From contig OY821740.1 of NCBI GenBank assembly GCA_963682055.1, forward strand, positions 30,148,795 through 30,212,794: a stretch of DNA of 64,000 bases, given 5' to 3'. Positions 43,892-55,863 of the stretch are shown here, piece after piece (position 1 is the stretch's first letter; each line of letters opens with the position of its first letter). The notes beneath the pieces were generated by a model. The model was not told the DNA's origin, ran no database searches, and saw only the letters and a list, made by a program, of their open reading frames with translations. Origin of the DNA: Primula veris (Eukaryota > Streptophyta > Magnoliopsida > Ericales > Primulaceae). The translations under genes were made by a program, and so were the position numbers.

Positions 43892-46147
43892 TCATATGAA
43901 GTACTTCTTAAGATTCGTCACGTTCCAAGAATTCTTTTCCCCTCGGCTGTTTCCGAATAGAACGCTTTTGATCTTGTAAGTCGCCGGGCTTGTTCTTTTG
44001 ACGATTTCGTATGGGCCTTCCCAAGTGGGGCCCAGTTTGCCATGTATCTCGTTTCTGGTGTATATTGTTACTCGCCGCAATACCAGTTCTCCTTTCTTGA
44101 ATTCCTTGGGCCCTTTCACCCTTTTGTCATAAGCTTGCTTTACACTTTGTTGGTATTTTGCTAGAGTAAGGGCTGCTATCTCTCGTTTCTCGTCTAGCAT
44201 GTCGAGTTCCTCTCTCATTCTTTGTTCATTGTTCCCCTGCTCGACTAAAGTCGTTCGGAGTGTGGGCAGCCCGATTTCTGTTGGTATGACGACTTCGACG
44301 CCGTATGCTAAGCTGAACGGGGTTTCCTTGGTGTCCGTTTTAGGAGTAGTTCGGCATGACCATAAGACGTTGAGCAGCCGCTCGGGCCACCTCCCCTTTG
44401 CTTGTTCAAGGGTTGTCTTGATGCCATCGAGTATTGTTCGGTTTGACACTTCAGCTTGTCCGTTGCCTTGCGGATATGTCGGCGTCGAGTAGAACTTCCG
44501 GATACCCAGTTCCTCGTACCACAGCTGTAGATTGGCATATCTGAACTGGGTTCCGTTGTCGGCGACAATAGCGTACGGTATACCGAACCTGGTGATGATG
44601 TACTCCCAGATGAACTGCTTAACGTTGCTGGCTTTGATTTCCCGGAGAGGCTTAGCCTCTACCCATTTGGTAAAGTAGTCCATCGCTACGATCAGATACT
44701 CCACGCTGCCGGGCGCTCTGGGAAGTTTCCCGACAATATCAATTGCCCATTGCGCGAATGGCCATGGTGCCGATACCGGGGTCATCATGGATGACGGAAG
44801 ACGAGGTATTTTGGCGAATCTTTGGCACTTGTCGCATCGTTGGACATAAACATCTGCATCTCGTTTGATATAAGGCCACCAATATCCTTGAGTGATCGCC
44901 TTGTTGGCTAGGGATCGCCCTTTGATGTGTGCTCCGCAAGACCCTTCGTGGACCTCTTCCAAGACAGGCTGTTGCAGTTCGGGCCGGACGCACAGAAGGT
45001 GGGGTCCTCGGTAACTGGATTTATACAGTTTGTCGTCCTCAGATAGCCAGAAACGAGGGGCTTTTCGTGTGATTTTCAACGCCTTTATATTTTCTGCCGG
45101 GAGCGTCCCGTTTCGTAAATACCGAATCATGTCGTCCATCCATCCTAGCTCGTATTGTACTGATTTCACTCGGTCTATCCTTTTAGTTATGCTCGGGGCT
45201 TCCAAAAGCTCCAATGTGATTGTCCGAGTGTTGGCCAACGTTAATGTCGAAGCTAGGGTGGCTAAGGCGTCGGCATGTGCGTTTTCGGTGCGATTGATTC
45301 TTATTAGTTCGCATTGTTCGAAACTGACCATTATGCTCTGGATTTTCTCTTGGTAGAGGATCATTCGGTCGTCCTTGGCTTGGTACTCTCCAGTAGCCTG
45401 GTTGACGATTAGCATGGAGTCAGAGCTAGCGATCAAGTGGGTGCATCCGAGGGATCGGGCGATGAGCATGCCATTGATCATGGCTTCGTATTCTGCCTCG
45501 TTGTTAGTAGCTCGGAAGCCCAACTTGAGGCTTTTCTCGATGATCGCCCCTTCTCTGGACTTGAGGACGATGCCCGCTCCCGATCCGTCTTTGGTGGACG
45601 ATCCGTCGACATGTATCTCCCAGTGCGACTGTGGTGAAATGGTCAGGGGCTCGTCATAACCTTCAGTGAACTTCGCGACGAAATCAGCCAACACCTGTCC
45701 CTTTATGGCGTGTCGGGGTGCGAATTCGATGTGAAATTGGGATAGTTCGACCCCCCATGCCGCCACCCGACCACTGATATCCGTTCGCCGAAGGGACTCC
45801 TTGACGTGGAACTTCGTGTAGACTTGGACTTTATGAGCTATGAAGTAGTGTGGTAGTTTCCGGGTAGCAACGATCAACGCCAAACACAACTTTTCCAACG
45901 GTAGGTAGCGTGTTTCGGCCTCGACCAAAGTCTTGCTGACGAAGTATATCGGAAACTGCTCTCGTCCCTCTTCTCTTAGGAGGACTGCGCTCACAGCTGT
46001 AGTGGAAACTACTAGGTAGCAGGCCAGAATATCCTCTTTGTTCGGCCTTACTAGTAGTGGCGGCGTCCTGAGATACTCCTTGAGGTTGTTGAATGACTTC
46101 ACATGCCGGATCCCATACGAACTTCTTATCCTTCCTGAGGGTCTCAA
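43892..46147 (-). pseudogene. pol: Gypsy pol, second part: RNase H, archaeal-type RNase H and integrase (751 aa frame)
   Basis: The frame enters at about 46147 after a frameshift and is open to TGA-type stop at 43892. First comes the RT-linked RNase H (YFVSKTLVEAETRYLPLEK). Then comes a second RNase H with IHVDGSSTKDGSGAG, NNEAEYEA, SSDSMLIVNQ and ENAHADALA, holding the D-E-D-D set. Integrase follows: HHCC finger (VHEGSCGAHIKG to RCDKCQRFA), catalytic core with AIDIVG, VADNGTQF and GQAEVSNRT, and GPY-type C-terminus (LGPTWEGPYEI). No chromodomain. Apart from the frameshift the frame is clean, so decay is limited. Confidence 0.9.
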
Positions 46148-47765
46148 AAAATGGTCGTCCCTTATCTGCGGATCGACTGATGAACCTGCTTAGTGCGGCC
46201 ATCATCCCCGTGAGCTCTTGCACCTGCTTCTTATTCTTGGATGCTGCTAGGTTTTGCAGAGCCGTTATCTGGTTGGGATCAGCCTCTATTCCTCTTTGGC
46301 TGACCATGTGCCCCAAAAACTTCCCTTTGCTGATGCCGAACGCACATTTGCTAGCATTAAGCTTCAGTTTATGCCCGCCCAGCGTTTGGAAGACGTCTTT
46401 AATGTCTTGGAGGTGTGTAGTGGCCTTTTCGCTCTTGACGACCATGTCGTCGATGTACACCTCCATTGTCTTCCCTATATGCTTCTGGCATACCTTTGTT
46501 ATCATCCTTTGGTATGTCGCTCCGGCGTTTCGCAGGCCGAACGGCATAACCGTATAGCAGTAGTTTCCCAGAGGTGATATGAATGAAGTCTTTTCTTGAT
46601 CTTCGGGGGCGAGGGGGATTTGATGATATCCCGAGTATGCGTCGAGGAAAGTCATTCTTTCTGCTCTAGCCGTGGCGTCCACCAATTGATCAATCCTTGG
46701 TAGGGGGAATGGATCCCTAGGGTAGACTTTATTTAGATTGGTAAAGTCTATACAGACTCTTTCCTTCCCGTTCTTCTTTGGGACGACGACCGGGTTAGAC
46801 AGCCACTTCGGGTAGAACACTTCCCGTATTGCTCCCGCTGCCAATAACTTTCGGACTTCAGCAATTATAGCCGATCTGTGCTGGACGGACACCTTCCGGC
46901 TCCTTTGAGCTATGGGCTTATACTCGGCATTTACGCTGAGATGATGGCATGCTGTCTTCGGATCTAGACCGGGCATGTCTTTGGGGCTCCAAGCGAACTT
47001 ATCGATGTTGCTGAAGTGGAACGCCTCTAACTCCTTGGATTCCTCTTTAGGAAGGCTATCTCTGATGAGGAAGTAGTGCTCTTCATCCGTATCCGGGATA
47101 TACACCTTCCGGAGTGTTTCTCCGACTTGTTCTTCAACAACCCTCTCAGCTCGAGCTATTTGGTTGATCAGCTTCCCTGCGCTTGTGGGCTGTTCGACAA
47201 CTACAAGTTGTCTCTTTAACGTAGCAGTGATGTCTTCACAGCGTCTTGAGTCCTCCTGACATCCTCGGGCTGTCTCGATCTCACCCTTGGCATTGAGGTA
47301 TTTCACCTTCTGGTGGTACGTGGAAGGTATCGCCCGCATAGCATGAAGCCACGGTCGGCCCAAGATCGCATTGTGGCCGGAATTATCATTGACCACCAAG
47401 AACTCCACGGGAACAGATACGGATCCCGTGGTAACCTTTAGGACGATCTTTCCCAACGGCTTAGTCGTCTCAGAGATGAACCCGATCAGTGTGACGTCAG
47501 TGGGCTGTAGATCTTGCAATTTGAGCTCCATCTTGTCAAAGAGCTCTTTGTACATAATATCACAAGAGGCTCCTTGGTCGACAAGCACTCTGCTGACCGT
47601 ATCGATACCAATCTGGACGCGGAGGTTAATGGCGTCCCCGTGGGGATATATTACCCCTTCTTCGTCAAGGTCTGAGAAAGAAATGGGCGGGTGTTTCTGC
47701 GGCATGCATTGTCGCTTTGAGGTCGACGCCTGCGAAGCTTTAGCTACTTGCCCAAAGTGGGCCAA
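45831..47765 (-). pseudogene. pol: Gypsy pol, first part: protease and reverse transcriptase (644 aa frame)
   Basis: The protease active site reads VLVDQGASCDIMY. RT follows with KEESKELEAFHFSNIDKFAW linker, VVPKKNGKERVCIDFTNLNK, PLPRIDQLVDATA, PFGLRNAGATYQR and catalytic VYIDDMVVKS, then the SKCAFGI and FLGHMVSQRGIEADP blocks. Near 46100 a short deletion shifts the frame; in the neighbouring frame the normal continuation KSFNNLKEYLRTPPLLVRP is present. The frame overlaps the end of gag by 26 bases in a different phase, so pol may be made by frameshifting or from a separate start. Confidence 0.9.
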
Positions 47766-49362
47766 CTGCGGTGCTTTTGGGTCTTGACAAGTGGACCACG
47801 TGGATAGTCTTGCCTTTTCGGTTGTCTGTTCCCTCGATGACTAGCTGCTTGCCTTTGTCCCTAGCGCCTTTGATGAATTTGTCGAGGAATCCCGCGTCTC
47901 CCCACGCGTTCATCTTCCACCGCAGGTGTCGGCAATGCTTGGTGATATGGCCGTGATCCTCATGATAGGCGCAGAAGAGTTTGGTGGCTCTGGAATCAGG
48001 GGAGGAACGAATTGGTTCGGGTCGGGAGTACCAGATTTCTCTGCAAATATCCTTCAAGATATTTTCGGCAGACAGGTTGAAAGTGTACTTCAACTCGACC
48101 GGTTCATAACGCCTCTGACGTTCCCTTTCTTGCCCACGACCTTGCTGAGGTGGTTTGGGCGGCATTGGATAGGCGATTCGGAGTGGCTTGGGCTCGGGCT
48201 CTACGGGTCTGTATTCCCTTCGCTGAACCTCGGGACCTTTGTCCCGTTTGGATTGGGGGACCGGTTCCCCCTGGTTGTTCTTGGCCCTCTTGCGGTCCAC
48301 CTGCGCTTCCCGGACCGTCTCTCTTCTTGGCGGAGCCCGGTTAAGGGCTCGCATCTCTTCATTCTTGTCGGTAAGGTGGGTGCAATAAGCCAGAAGGGAG
48401 TCGGTGGTTGGAAAGTTTTTACCGATGAACTTCCTTCTCGCCCAATAGCCGCTGGGGATGGAATTGATGAAGTTCTGGATGGCTATGTTACTGGCGTACT
48501 GCGGTATCTGGTTCGCCACGTCGATGAAGCGTATGCAGTAGTCTTGAAGCCTCTCATTGGGCAGCATAGCCATTTTCAGAAGGGTTTCAATGTTAACCTT
48601 CTTCTTCCTATGAGCGGCATATCGGGTGGAATATGCACGGAGGAGCTCAGCCCAGCTTCGTATGAATCCCCGTGGTAGATTATGATACCACGACGATGCT
48701 TCCTGACCCAAGCTGTTCTTAAAAAATTTGCACATCAGTGCACTGTCGTCACTCCACAACTCCATCCTTGTTTTGTAATGTCGGAGGTGGTCGATGGGAC
48801 AGCTCCTTCCATCATATAGTCTGAATTCGGGGATGACAAACCCCGCAGGATTACGGTACCGAGTTATCTGATCGGTACACGGAGTCTCTTGGCATACGTC
48901 CCAAGCCTGTTGGAACGCTTCGTCCGGTGCCGGGTAGTGAGGGGCGTATCCCCCATAGGGGAGTTGGGGATAGTAACCGACTATGACCCTATGCTCGTCG
49001 TTCCTCCAGTCGTTCGGGTCTTTATCGGGGTTAGGTAAAGGAGGCGCGCCGTGATGACCGTAAACCGTCGGGGTTATCCTCGGGACGGGTTCTCCTTGTC
49101 TGGGTACCCTCGTATCCTGAGGTCGGCCCGCTTCGGCCATCGCTGCTCGGTAAGCGGAATCTTCCGCTTCACGTCGAGGGTCGGTTAGCGTGTTGGTCGG
49201 TTGGATGGGCGGTATCGTGATGCCGGCCGCCTCCATGGCCGACATGCATGCCCCTAGCTGGGCTTGTAGCAGGGCATTACGTTTTTCTACGGCCCGTGCC
49301 AGTGCGGCCGTAGTCCTGTCTTGTCGAACAGGGGTTGGTAGTTCCACAGTGTACGGCGTCAT
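47740..49362 (-). CDS. gag: Gypsy gag (540 aa)
   Basis: An intact frame from ATG 49362. Residues about 170-330 hold the retrotransposon gag domain (FRLYDGRSCPIDHLRHYKTRM, SSWYHNLPRGFIRSWAELLRAY, LQDYCIRFIDVANQIP). A basic linker with KRAKNNQ and RREYRPVEPEP follows. Near residue 475 a zinc-binding motif CAYHEDHGHITKHC is seen, typical of Tat elements. It forms the particle and packages RNA. Upstream, between gag and the primer site, 49363-49895 holds the leader. Confidence 0.88.
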   Translation of the reverse strand: MTPYTVELPTPVRQDRTTAALARAVEKRNALLQAQLGACMSAMEAAGITIPPIQPTNTLTDPRREAEDSAYRAAMAEAGRPQDTRVPRQGEPVPRITPTVYGHHGAPPLPNPDKDPNDWRNDEHRVIVGYYPQLPYGGYAPHYPAPDEAFQQAWDVCQETPCTDQITRYRNPAGFVIPEFRLYDGRSCPIDHLRHYKTRMELWSDDSALMCKFFKNSLGQEASSWYHNLPRGFIRSWAELLRAYSTRYAAHRKKKVNIETLLKMAMLPNERLQDYCIRFIDVANQIPQYASNIAIQNFINSIPSGYWARRKFIGKNFPTTDSLLAYCTHLTDKNEEMRALNRAPPRRETVREAQVDRKRAKNNQGEPVPQSKRDKGPEVQRREYRPVEPEPKPLRIAYPMPPKPPQQGRGQERERQRRYEPVELKYTFNLSAENILKDICREIWYSRPEPIRSSPDSRATKLFCAYHEDHGHITKHCRHLRWKMNAWGDAGFLDKFIKGARDKGKQLVIEGTDNRKGKTIHVVHLSRPKSTAVGPLWASS

Positions 49363-49895
49363 TATCTGCGGGGGGAGGGGTGGATATGGGACGACCTGTT
49401 CTAGTATGGGGTTGTCGGTCAGGCCGTACTGGTTGGTTTCGTTCGTTTAAAAACGAACTCGTTGGGGACTGGAGTTGACCGAGGCCGCTGGCTGAGGGGC
49501 CTTTAAGCTCGGCCCTGCCTTATTGGGATGGCGGTTGTCTGGCAATAGTGTCCCCACATGCCCAGTCGCGGATGGCGCTCGTTCCACCTCCGTGTCCGTA
49601 GGGTTTTCGTCGACAAGACCGTCGACCTGAGGGGGATGGTCGGTTTGTTGTTCTGTTTGGACATTGGAGACGGTGAGTCGAGATTCGACACGAAGCGCTT
49701 CGTAGCGATCTCTGATGTTGAGGAGATGCGCTAACACGTCTTTGTGGATTGGGATCTCCTGGTTTGTCGATGTACCTACTTCTTCCGGGCGAGTTTCTTC
49801 GTTGGTGTTCGTCCTTTGTTGCTCGTCTGGTAGAACGTTGGTGTTCGATTTCGAAGCTAGTTGGGAACTAGATGATTCCCGGAGACGGCGCCATT
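49363..49895 (-). other. Gypsy 5' leader with primer binding site
   Basis: On the minus strand the primer site TGGCGCCGTCTCCGGGAATC starts two bases after the LTR. A short open frame of 96 codons (49737-49447) of Pro/Thr/Ser-rich composition may be an in-frame N-terminal gag extension or leader; I cannot decide. Confidence 0.55.
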
Positions 49896-50450
49896 TGACA
49901 AAGCCATAAATTTGATCGGTCGCGTTAGGCTTTTCAACAATAATAAATCATGAATTGACAATAAACGATGAACACTTCTCGATCTTTATTAGTATTCGGC
50001 AATCGCCCTTGTTCGGACTATAACTTATATCACTATATTTATGCTCGGATCCGCTGTTCGATCCGAAAGATGATCTTTCTCTTCTCTTTGTGCTCGACTT
50101 TCTGCCTGACTCGGTTAGGCTTTTGATGTGATACGTCCTGACTAGTATTTTTCTTTTCTCTCCTTCTCTCTATATTTTTTAGGTATGATTTCTGGTTTAT
50201 GGTCTTTGGGGGGATAGTTGGCTATTTATAGGCAAGTATGCCTCCTAAAATGTTGACAAATGTCTCTATCTTGTGAGATTTTTCTGACATGGTTTCCTAT
50301 TTAAGTGGGCTTGGGCTTTTAGTAAGATCCAATCCTATTCTCAAAGAAAGGCTTGAGATAACCCATTTAAGCATTAGATACCCCTCTATGATGGGTGGGT
50401 CGATTCCTACCCGAATAGATACATTCGGGTCTAATTTTTATGTTCTATCA
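49896..50450 (-). repeat. 5' LTR of the gypsy element (555 bp)
   Basis: On the plus strand it reads TGACAAAGCCATAAA to TTATGTTCTATCA. It is followed by the target duplication CTAAT. Confidence 0.93.
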
Positions 50451-50560
50451 CTAATCTACATCATTTTTTCTTCCGGAACATGCTCTCCTACCCAATTCAA
50501 CGAGAGGTTTCTTCACTTTCCAATCACCATAGCGAGGGTCACTCTATCGTAAATTAATTT

Positions 50561-51119
50561 GTACACCAAAAAACCAATCAAAATTCTTATTTGATTGTTA
50601 TGTTTATAAAAGTGATTAGGTGAAGATTTCTCATTTCATCTCTTTTGATTTTTGATTGAATCGGTGGACTACAAATCAGTACATCGGGTAATTTATACAA
50701 AGGTGACTCTTTATTCATTAACGACCTCATCCTCCATATCAAATGATCAGACAAACATGATAAAATAGTACATCAACGTAGAACCACAAAAAAGAAAATT
50801 CCATTATTTCGGATTTTCAAACAATCACTATTGAAGAATTATTGTTGAAAATGTTCAGTATCTGATAATGTAAAATATGAATATTACTTAAGTGTTAAGT
50901 TTTCAATACTGAGGACCATATGAGTAAATAATAGTTGACAGTTGGCAAGTGTATATGCTTGAGCCAATTGTAATTCAGTTACTCCGATAAGAAAATTAAA
51001 GATTAGCTCCCTCTCTCTCTTCTTTTACGCATAAATGACGAATATTTATTCTTTATTTGCTTGATGATGGTGATCAAGCTGATTCAACAATCACCGGAAA
51101 ACAAACCAAAGTGAAATTA
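50561..51119. other. Intergenic sequence right of the duplication
   Basis: AT-rich, no supportable gene or element boundary. Confidence 0.45.
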
Positions 51120-51966
51120 ATTTCGGTCCGTTTATTTTCGATTTTCGGTTTTCTGAAAATGTGAACCGGACCGAACCGGTCCGGTTCGGTTCCGGTTTTG
51201 GTTCGGTTTCCGATACGAAAATGTATAAATTTACAAAATTCATTTTTAACACAAAAATCCAGCTTTTTTCAATAAAACTACAACCAAACAATATGTTTCC
51301 ATTCATAAAAATCCAAACATCCATAGTTATAACTAATCATTTACTAAACATCCATATCTTGTGTAATGATCTATTATTTTTAATAATTATGCAAAAATAA
51401 AAATGCAAACAACAAATGATATAAGTGACTAAGAAAATATTATAATTGCAGTAGCTGAAAATTGGAATCAGAGAAAAAAAAATATGCATATTTTTGCCCT
51501 TATAACTTATAAGTATGATTTCTCACATTTGGATCAGAAAATTTCGCAAATTATAAGTATGGATTCTCACCATTGGATAAGTCGATCAGAGAGAGAAATA
51601 ATGGGGGCTAAGAAATGAGTGATAACTGATAATGATGGGGCTAAGAAAAACCCCTAAAAAATATTTACATTACTGGTCCTTTATTTCGTTTGTTTGTTTC
51701 TTTATTTAACCAAAGAAATTAATTTGTACATGTATGGTATAGAATTAATTAGTATATTTTTTCGGTTTTTTCGGGGTTTTTTCGGTTTTTCAGTTTTACG
51801 GTTTTTTTCGGTTCGGTTATGCAGTGAACCGAAACCGGCCATAATGGTTTTCGGTCTTCTCGGTTTCGGTCTTTTTTGTTTTCGGTTTTTTCGGTTTCTG
51901 TTTTTTTCTGTTCGGTTCAGTTCGATTTCCGGTCTGAGTCGGTTTTCGCGGGTTTTTGTCCGGCCC
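51120..51966. mobile_element. Putative hAT-like non-autonomous element with TTCGGTT subterminal repeats
   Basis: Both ends hold dense CGGTT and TTCGG words in inverted arrangement: GAACCGGACCGAACCGGTCC near 51165, and GGTTCGGTTATGCAG with repeats of TTTTTCGG near 51760-51950. The right end GTTTTTGTCCGGCCCTAGTT is the complement of TAGGGCCGGACAAAAAC, a typical hAT-type terminus. The left terminus is not clear. No coding capacity. Confidence 0.5.
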
Positions 51967-53530
51967 TAGTTAGGAGTATTTGGGAGTTGAGATAAGATTA
52001 GTAATGATGTGGATCCAAAGTCCTATGTTTGTTTAAGTATTAAGGATGGTATTAGAAATGAAGGTGGGATTATATATTATTTATAATAAATATTATTTAT
52101 TTATTTATATATATAATAATATATATTATTTATATATTTATATTATTTAATACAAAAATATAAATATGTAATACTTATATGATTTTTATTATTTCAATAT
52201 ATTAATTATATATATATAATATTTATATATAAATAGTATTTTTATTTTACATGTGATACATACAAGACTATATTTTTGTATAAATTTATTGAGAGAAAGG
52301 GTAAAATTGTAAAATTTTAAAAATAGTTCGATTACACTTTTATTCAAACAAACAACCAATGGCATTAATTTCTGGAATTAGAAATATTATCATCATTTCT
52401 AATACTATTGTAATCTCATAGTACTTATAGTATTAAAAATGTGTAGTTACTAAATTGTCCCTCTTTATTTTTGAAAGGATATTTGATATCACATTTATGT
52501 TCTTTGCCCTTTAATAGTATTTGGTATCAATGATTCACACGCTATGAAACCTTTTATCGAGCTAAACATTTTATTTGTGCTAAAAATATGTATATGTACT
52601 TGTATGTATAATGTATCTACGTATGTACAAATGTATATTTTTTTTAAAAGAACATATATGTAGGTATTCATCTACACAGAGTTATGTTAAAAAAAACTCA
52701 ACGTTCAAGTTTAGCCTGTAAATAACTTTGCCCTCCCTTGATGCAATTTCTGGATTCACCCTTGGAAATACCGCAATAATCGAATAGGTAATGGTATTTA
52801 TTACACTTCCTGAGCAAAGTGAAAACAAAAACGATATAAGATGTAATTGCATTTTCCTTATTAATTCATTCGGGTTCAAATTTTATCAGGTTCGAATTGT
52901 CAGGTTTTTGTGAGGCTTTTGGTTTTTTCATATGTATTCGTATTTTTTTTCATTTTTTTTTTTAAATCAACATTATATTATTTCTAAATTGTTTGTTAAA
53001 AAAAAAACTATAAAATTTGACATTTTATATTTTTTTTTGCATATATTAATATTACTACCTTATAAATTGTCAAACAAACAATTAAACATAAAAAATATAT
53101 ATAAAAGTCAAATTTTACAGATTTTTTTTAAACAGACACTTAACAAATAAAATATAAAGTTGATTTATAAAAAATTAAAAAGATAAAATTACGAAAAAAA
53201 AACCGAAAAACTAACATCGAACATCCTAAAATTTGAACCCAATCCATTCAAAAAGATTGAATAAACGAAACCTTGAATTTTCTAGGCGCCAAATAAAAAT
53301 AGTATACAAATCGTAGAAAAAAACAAAGAATGGAAGACACGTGTAAGAATGGGAACAATAAAATAGAGGGCGAAAAAAAGGGTTAACAGGGTGGGCGATT
53401 CTTAGTGGCCGGTCAAATGGCCAAAGTGATGATATGTTTTTAAGGGGTTTTTAATTATAAGGTAAGGCTCACATATCTTCAAATTATCACCAGTTATTAC
53501 CCGTTTTTCCCTCCTAACCTCTTTTTCTAC
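51967..53530. other. Intergenic, very AT-rich, low complexity
   Basis: TA-rich simple sequence at about 52060-52240 and long T or A runs at 52950-53130. No gene seen. Confidence 0.5.
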
Positions 53531-53540
53531 AACTAAACTC

Positions 53541-53550
53541 CTTTATATAA
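53541..53550 (+). promoter_or_regulatory. TATA box of the arabinogalactan peptide gene
   Basis: CCTTTATATAACACA lies about 180 bases before ATG 53726. The leader contains CTCTCTCCC and GAGAGAGAGAGA tracts. Confidence 0.55.
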
Positions 53551-53725
53551 CACAATAATATATTCAACCCACATATTTGCCGCTATTCCCGTTGTTACAA
53601 ACACATAACATACTATCTCTCCCTCTCTCTGCGCGGCTCTCTCTCCCGAGCTGCTGAAAAAGTCCCCCGAGCGCAGAGAGAGAAAAGTCTAGGGAAAAAG
53701 AGGTGAGAGAGAGAGAGAGAGGGAA

Positions 53726-54812
53726 ATGGCGGTTTCTAGGGCTTGTTTCGGTGTGGCTTTAGGGTTGGTTTTGGTGTTTGCTATCGCTTTGCCTTCGGCT
53801 CAGGCTCATGTTATGGCTCCTGCTCCTGCCCCTACCAGTGACGGTTTGTTTTTCTGTTATTGTTTCTTTCCACGTTCGTTTATTTTTTATACTTTTTTAG
53901 CAACGAAATTGATCGTGACGCCAATGGTGGCTCAAGAACTTTTTATTTAACATATATGGGGTGATGCAGTCCCTTTTTGCATACTATTATTTCCTCCCTG
54001 CGCAAGTACTTTTAGGTTAGGTACTAGCTATTAGGTTCATATGGTTTCATTTGAAACATGAAATTTTTCAAAAAAAAATTAACTTAAATAGGTGGAGCGA
54101 AAGCATACGAAAGGTAATGTACTTGTTCATTTCTAACTCGGTGACAATAAATTGAAAAGATAAGGTATAGACAGAACCATGAGCAATCATTAGCATAAAT
54201 TAATATACCTCAAAAATGAATAAAGTTTCGGCCAGTAGTGATGATTTTGTTAATAAGAAAGGGTAAACTTGGTGTTAAACGTTCTGCTAAGTGCGGGGTT
54301 CGATGATGGGTCGGGCCATTTTAGGCCTAATATAGACAGGCTGACCTTGCATTTCTGCCATGGTGGTAGTGTCTACCATTTTTGTACTATTACAATACTG
54401 AACGCCTTGTGGTCTATTTCCATTATTTTTTAGAAACTAAAATATATTATTGTTGATTTTATTTTTTTTGAAAATTTATTGTTGATTTACTTTGCGTATT
54501 GCTTTACTTATTTATCACATTTACGTATAGCTATATATGACTTCCATACCAAAACTATGTTTGATGTTGGATTGCTTATTGGTCCGTGACTATGTGTGTT
54601 TTAGCCTTTGAAAACCAACATTATTCTTTTTCTTTTGGTTTAGAAATTTTTGGAATTTACTACATGGTAAATGGTAATAGTAAAGGAAGTCAACTATAGA
54701 ATTTCCTTTTTCAGGAACAACAATTGACCAAGGGATTGCTTGTGTGCTGATGTTGGTGGCACTAGTACTCACTTACCTGATACACACCTTTGATACCCCT
54801 TTGAAATACTAA
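53726..54812 (+). CDS. Arabinogalactan peptide, two exons (71 aa)
   Basis: Exons are 53726-53843 and 54715-54812. Donor GTGACG/GTTTG and acceptor TTTCAG/GAACAA join codon G/GA; 216 nt give exactly 72 codons with TAA at 54810. Residues 1-27 are a signal peptide (LGLVLVFAIALPSAQA). The mature peptide is HVMAPAPAPTSDGTTIDQG, with the APAPAP motif whose prolines are hydroxylated and carry type II arabinogalactan. A hydrophobic C-terminus (IACVLMLVALVLTYLI) is removed on attachment of a GPI anchor. Order and length match the AG-peptide group of which AGP16, AGP20 and AGP41 are members. The product would be a cell-surface glycopeptide. The 871-bp intron splits the mature peptide just before the GPI signal. 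Confidence 0.93.
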
Positions 54813-55863
54813 AGAACCTATATAAAGACTCTGTTTGAGCTATGCCAAAATCGAAGGGTTTGGTTTCGAGCTAAGGTGACGAGAGCAGTTTCTAGGATGG
54901 GTTGGTTTTATCATTTATGCGATGTCTATTATGGGTATCTATTCCTGTTATTCTAACTTGAAAATCAATGCGACTTGTGTATGTACTGCTATTTTGCACT
55001 CAGGTTTATTCTTCGTTGATGCAACTTTGCTATTAATGTTTTATTTATATGTAGGTGCGTAAATTGTGTTTTATGAGCTTGATAGCGTGTGGTCTCTCAA
55101 TTTTAGTCTCGGGACAATGCCGTGACGACATCTATTTGCTTCCAACATTGTTTTGCAAACTTGCATTTTTCATTCGAAAGAGAAATGCTCATCCTTTTAA
55201 CCCATCACAAAGAAAACATTGTATAGTTGATTCTCCAAATAATATTTTAGTAGGAAACTCTCTTGAGCCTAGGTTAGTTGATGATCAATTCTCCGGTATT
55301 ATTCGTAGAATTCATAAATATGAGCATAATAATGAATTTGTTCAAAGAATCTGGGCCTTTTCTCGTAAGATTTAGTAGAACCCAAGAGCAAGGCATTTGA
55401 TTCTGCATACAAAGATCCACATTAACACCACTGTAGTGACGCTTAAGCTCAACAACGAAGTTTGTTTTGCAAGGAAAAAGAAGGAAACTTTTTGTCTAGT
55501 ACTCGAGACTCGAGTAGAGTAAGGGTCATACAAAAATTACGAATACATAAAATCCTGAACAAAAACGTCACCGATACCCTATTTGAGTATAAGTAACTGA
55601 GTATAGATGAATATATGTACTCCAAATATATACCAAAAAGAAAATAACTCAAATTTAGTAATTGTCATCAATTCAACTATAAATTATGCAAAAATGAGGA
55701 TAACTCAACTGACTTGTCCTAATTGAGCTTCTCTCCATATTTGTACCTTGACACCAACCTTCTTTTGTTAAAAGAAAATTACACATTTAAATGATGAGAA
55801 ATTTAGGTTTACGTTTACACCCATTCTACCATATCTCGGTTATGGGGTAAACATTTTTCTACA
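54813..55863. other. Region between convergent genes with one unrecognised ORF
   Basis: Holds the AGP 3' UTR and an open frame 55055-55375 (+) whose first ATG is at about 55073 (MSLIACGLSILVSGQ). The frame contains QCRDDIYLLPTLFCKLAFFI and RIHKYEHNNEFVQRIWAFSR. It matches no family I recognise, and could be the remnant of an element or chance. Confidence 0.35.

Larger units (their letters stand above)
35632..50450 (-). mobile_element. Ty3/gypsy retrotransposon, Tat-like lineage, 14.8 kb, with an antisense gene cluster
   Basis: LTRs of 554 and 555 bp (35632-36185 and 49896-50450) are flanked by a perfect duplication CTAAT (35627-35631 and 50451-50455). On the minus strand the 5' LTR is followed by TGGCGCCGTCTCCGGGAATC, close to the Asp-tRNA type primer site of gypsy elements. 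Gag, protease, RT, RNase H, a second RNase H and integrase run from 49362 to 43892. A second, archaeal-type RNase H between the RT RNase H and integrase, with no chromodomain, is diagnostic for the Tat group. A further 7 kb up to the 3' LTR carries ORFs on the plus strand. The LTRs differ at about 20 positions by my count, near 4 percent. Confidence 0.95.
32011..50560 (+). repeat. Segmental duplication, unit B, split by the gypsy insertion
   Basis: It runs from about 32011 to 35631 and resumes at 50456 to about 50560 once the gypsy element and one CTAAT copy are removed. It has the second S-protein gene but neither the hAT MITE nor the eL34 copy. The part at about 35400-35610 has no clear partner in unit A. 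Confidence 0.78.

Noticed and set aside
43629..43895. 88-codon ORF on the minus strand after integrase
   Set aside because: It is a translation of the 72-bp tandem repeat.
54590..54772. Minus-strand ORF over AGP exon 2
   Set aside because: It is antisense to the spliced AGP frame, which closes exactly and has family motifs.
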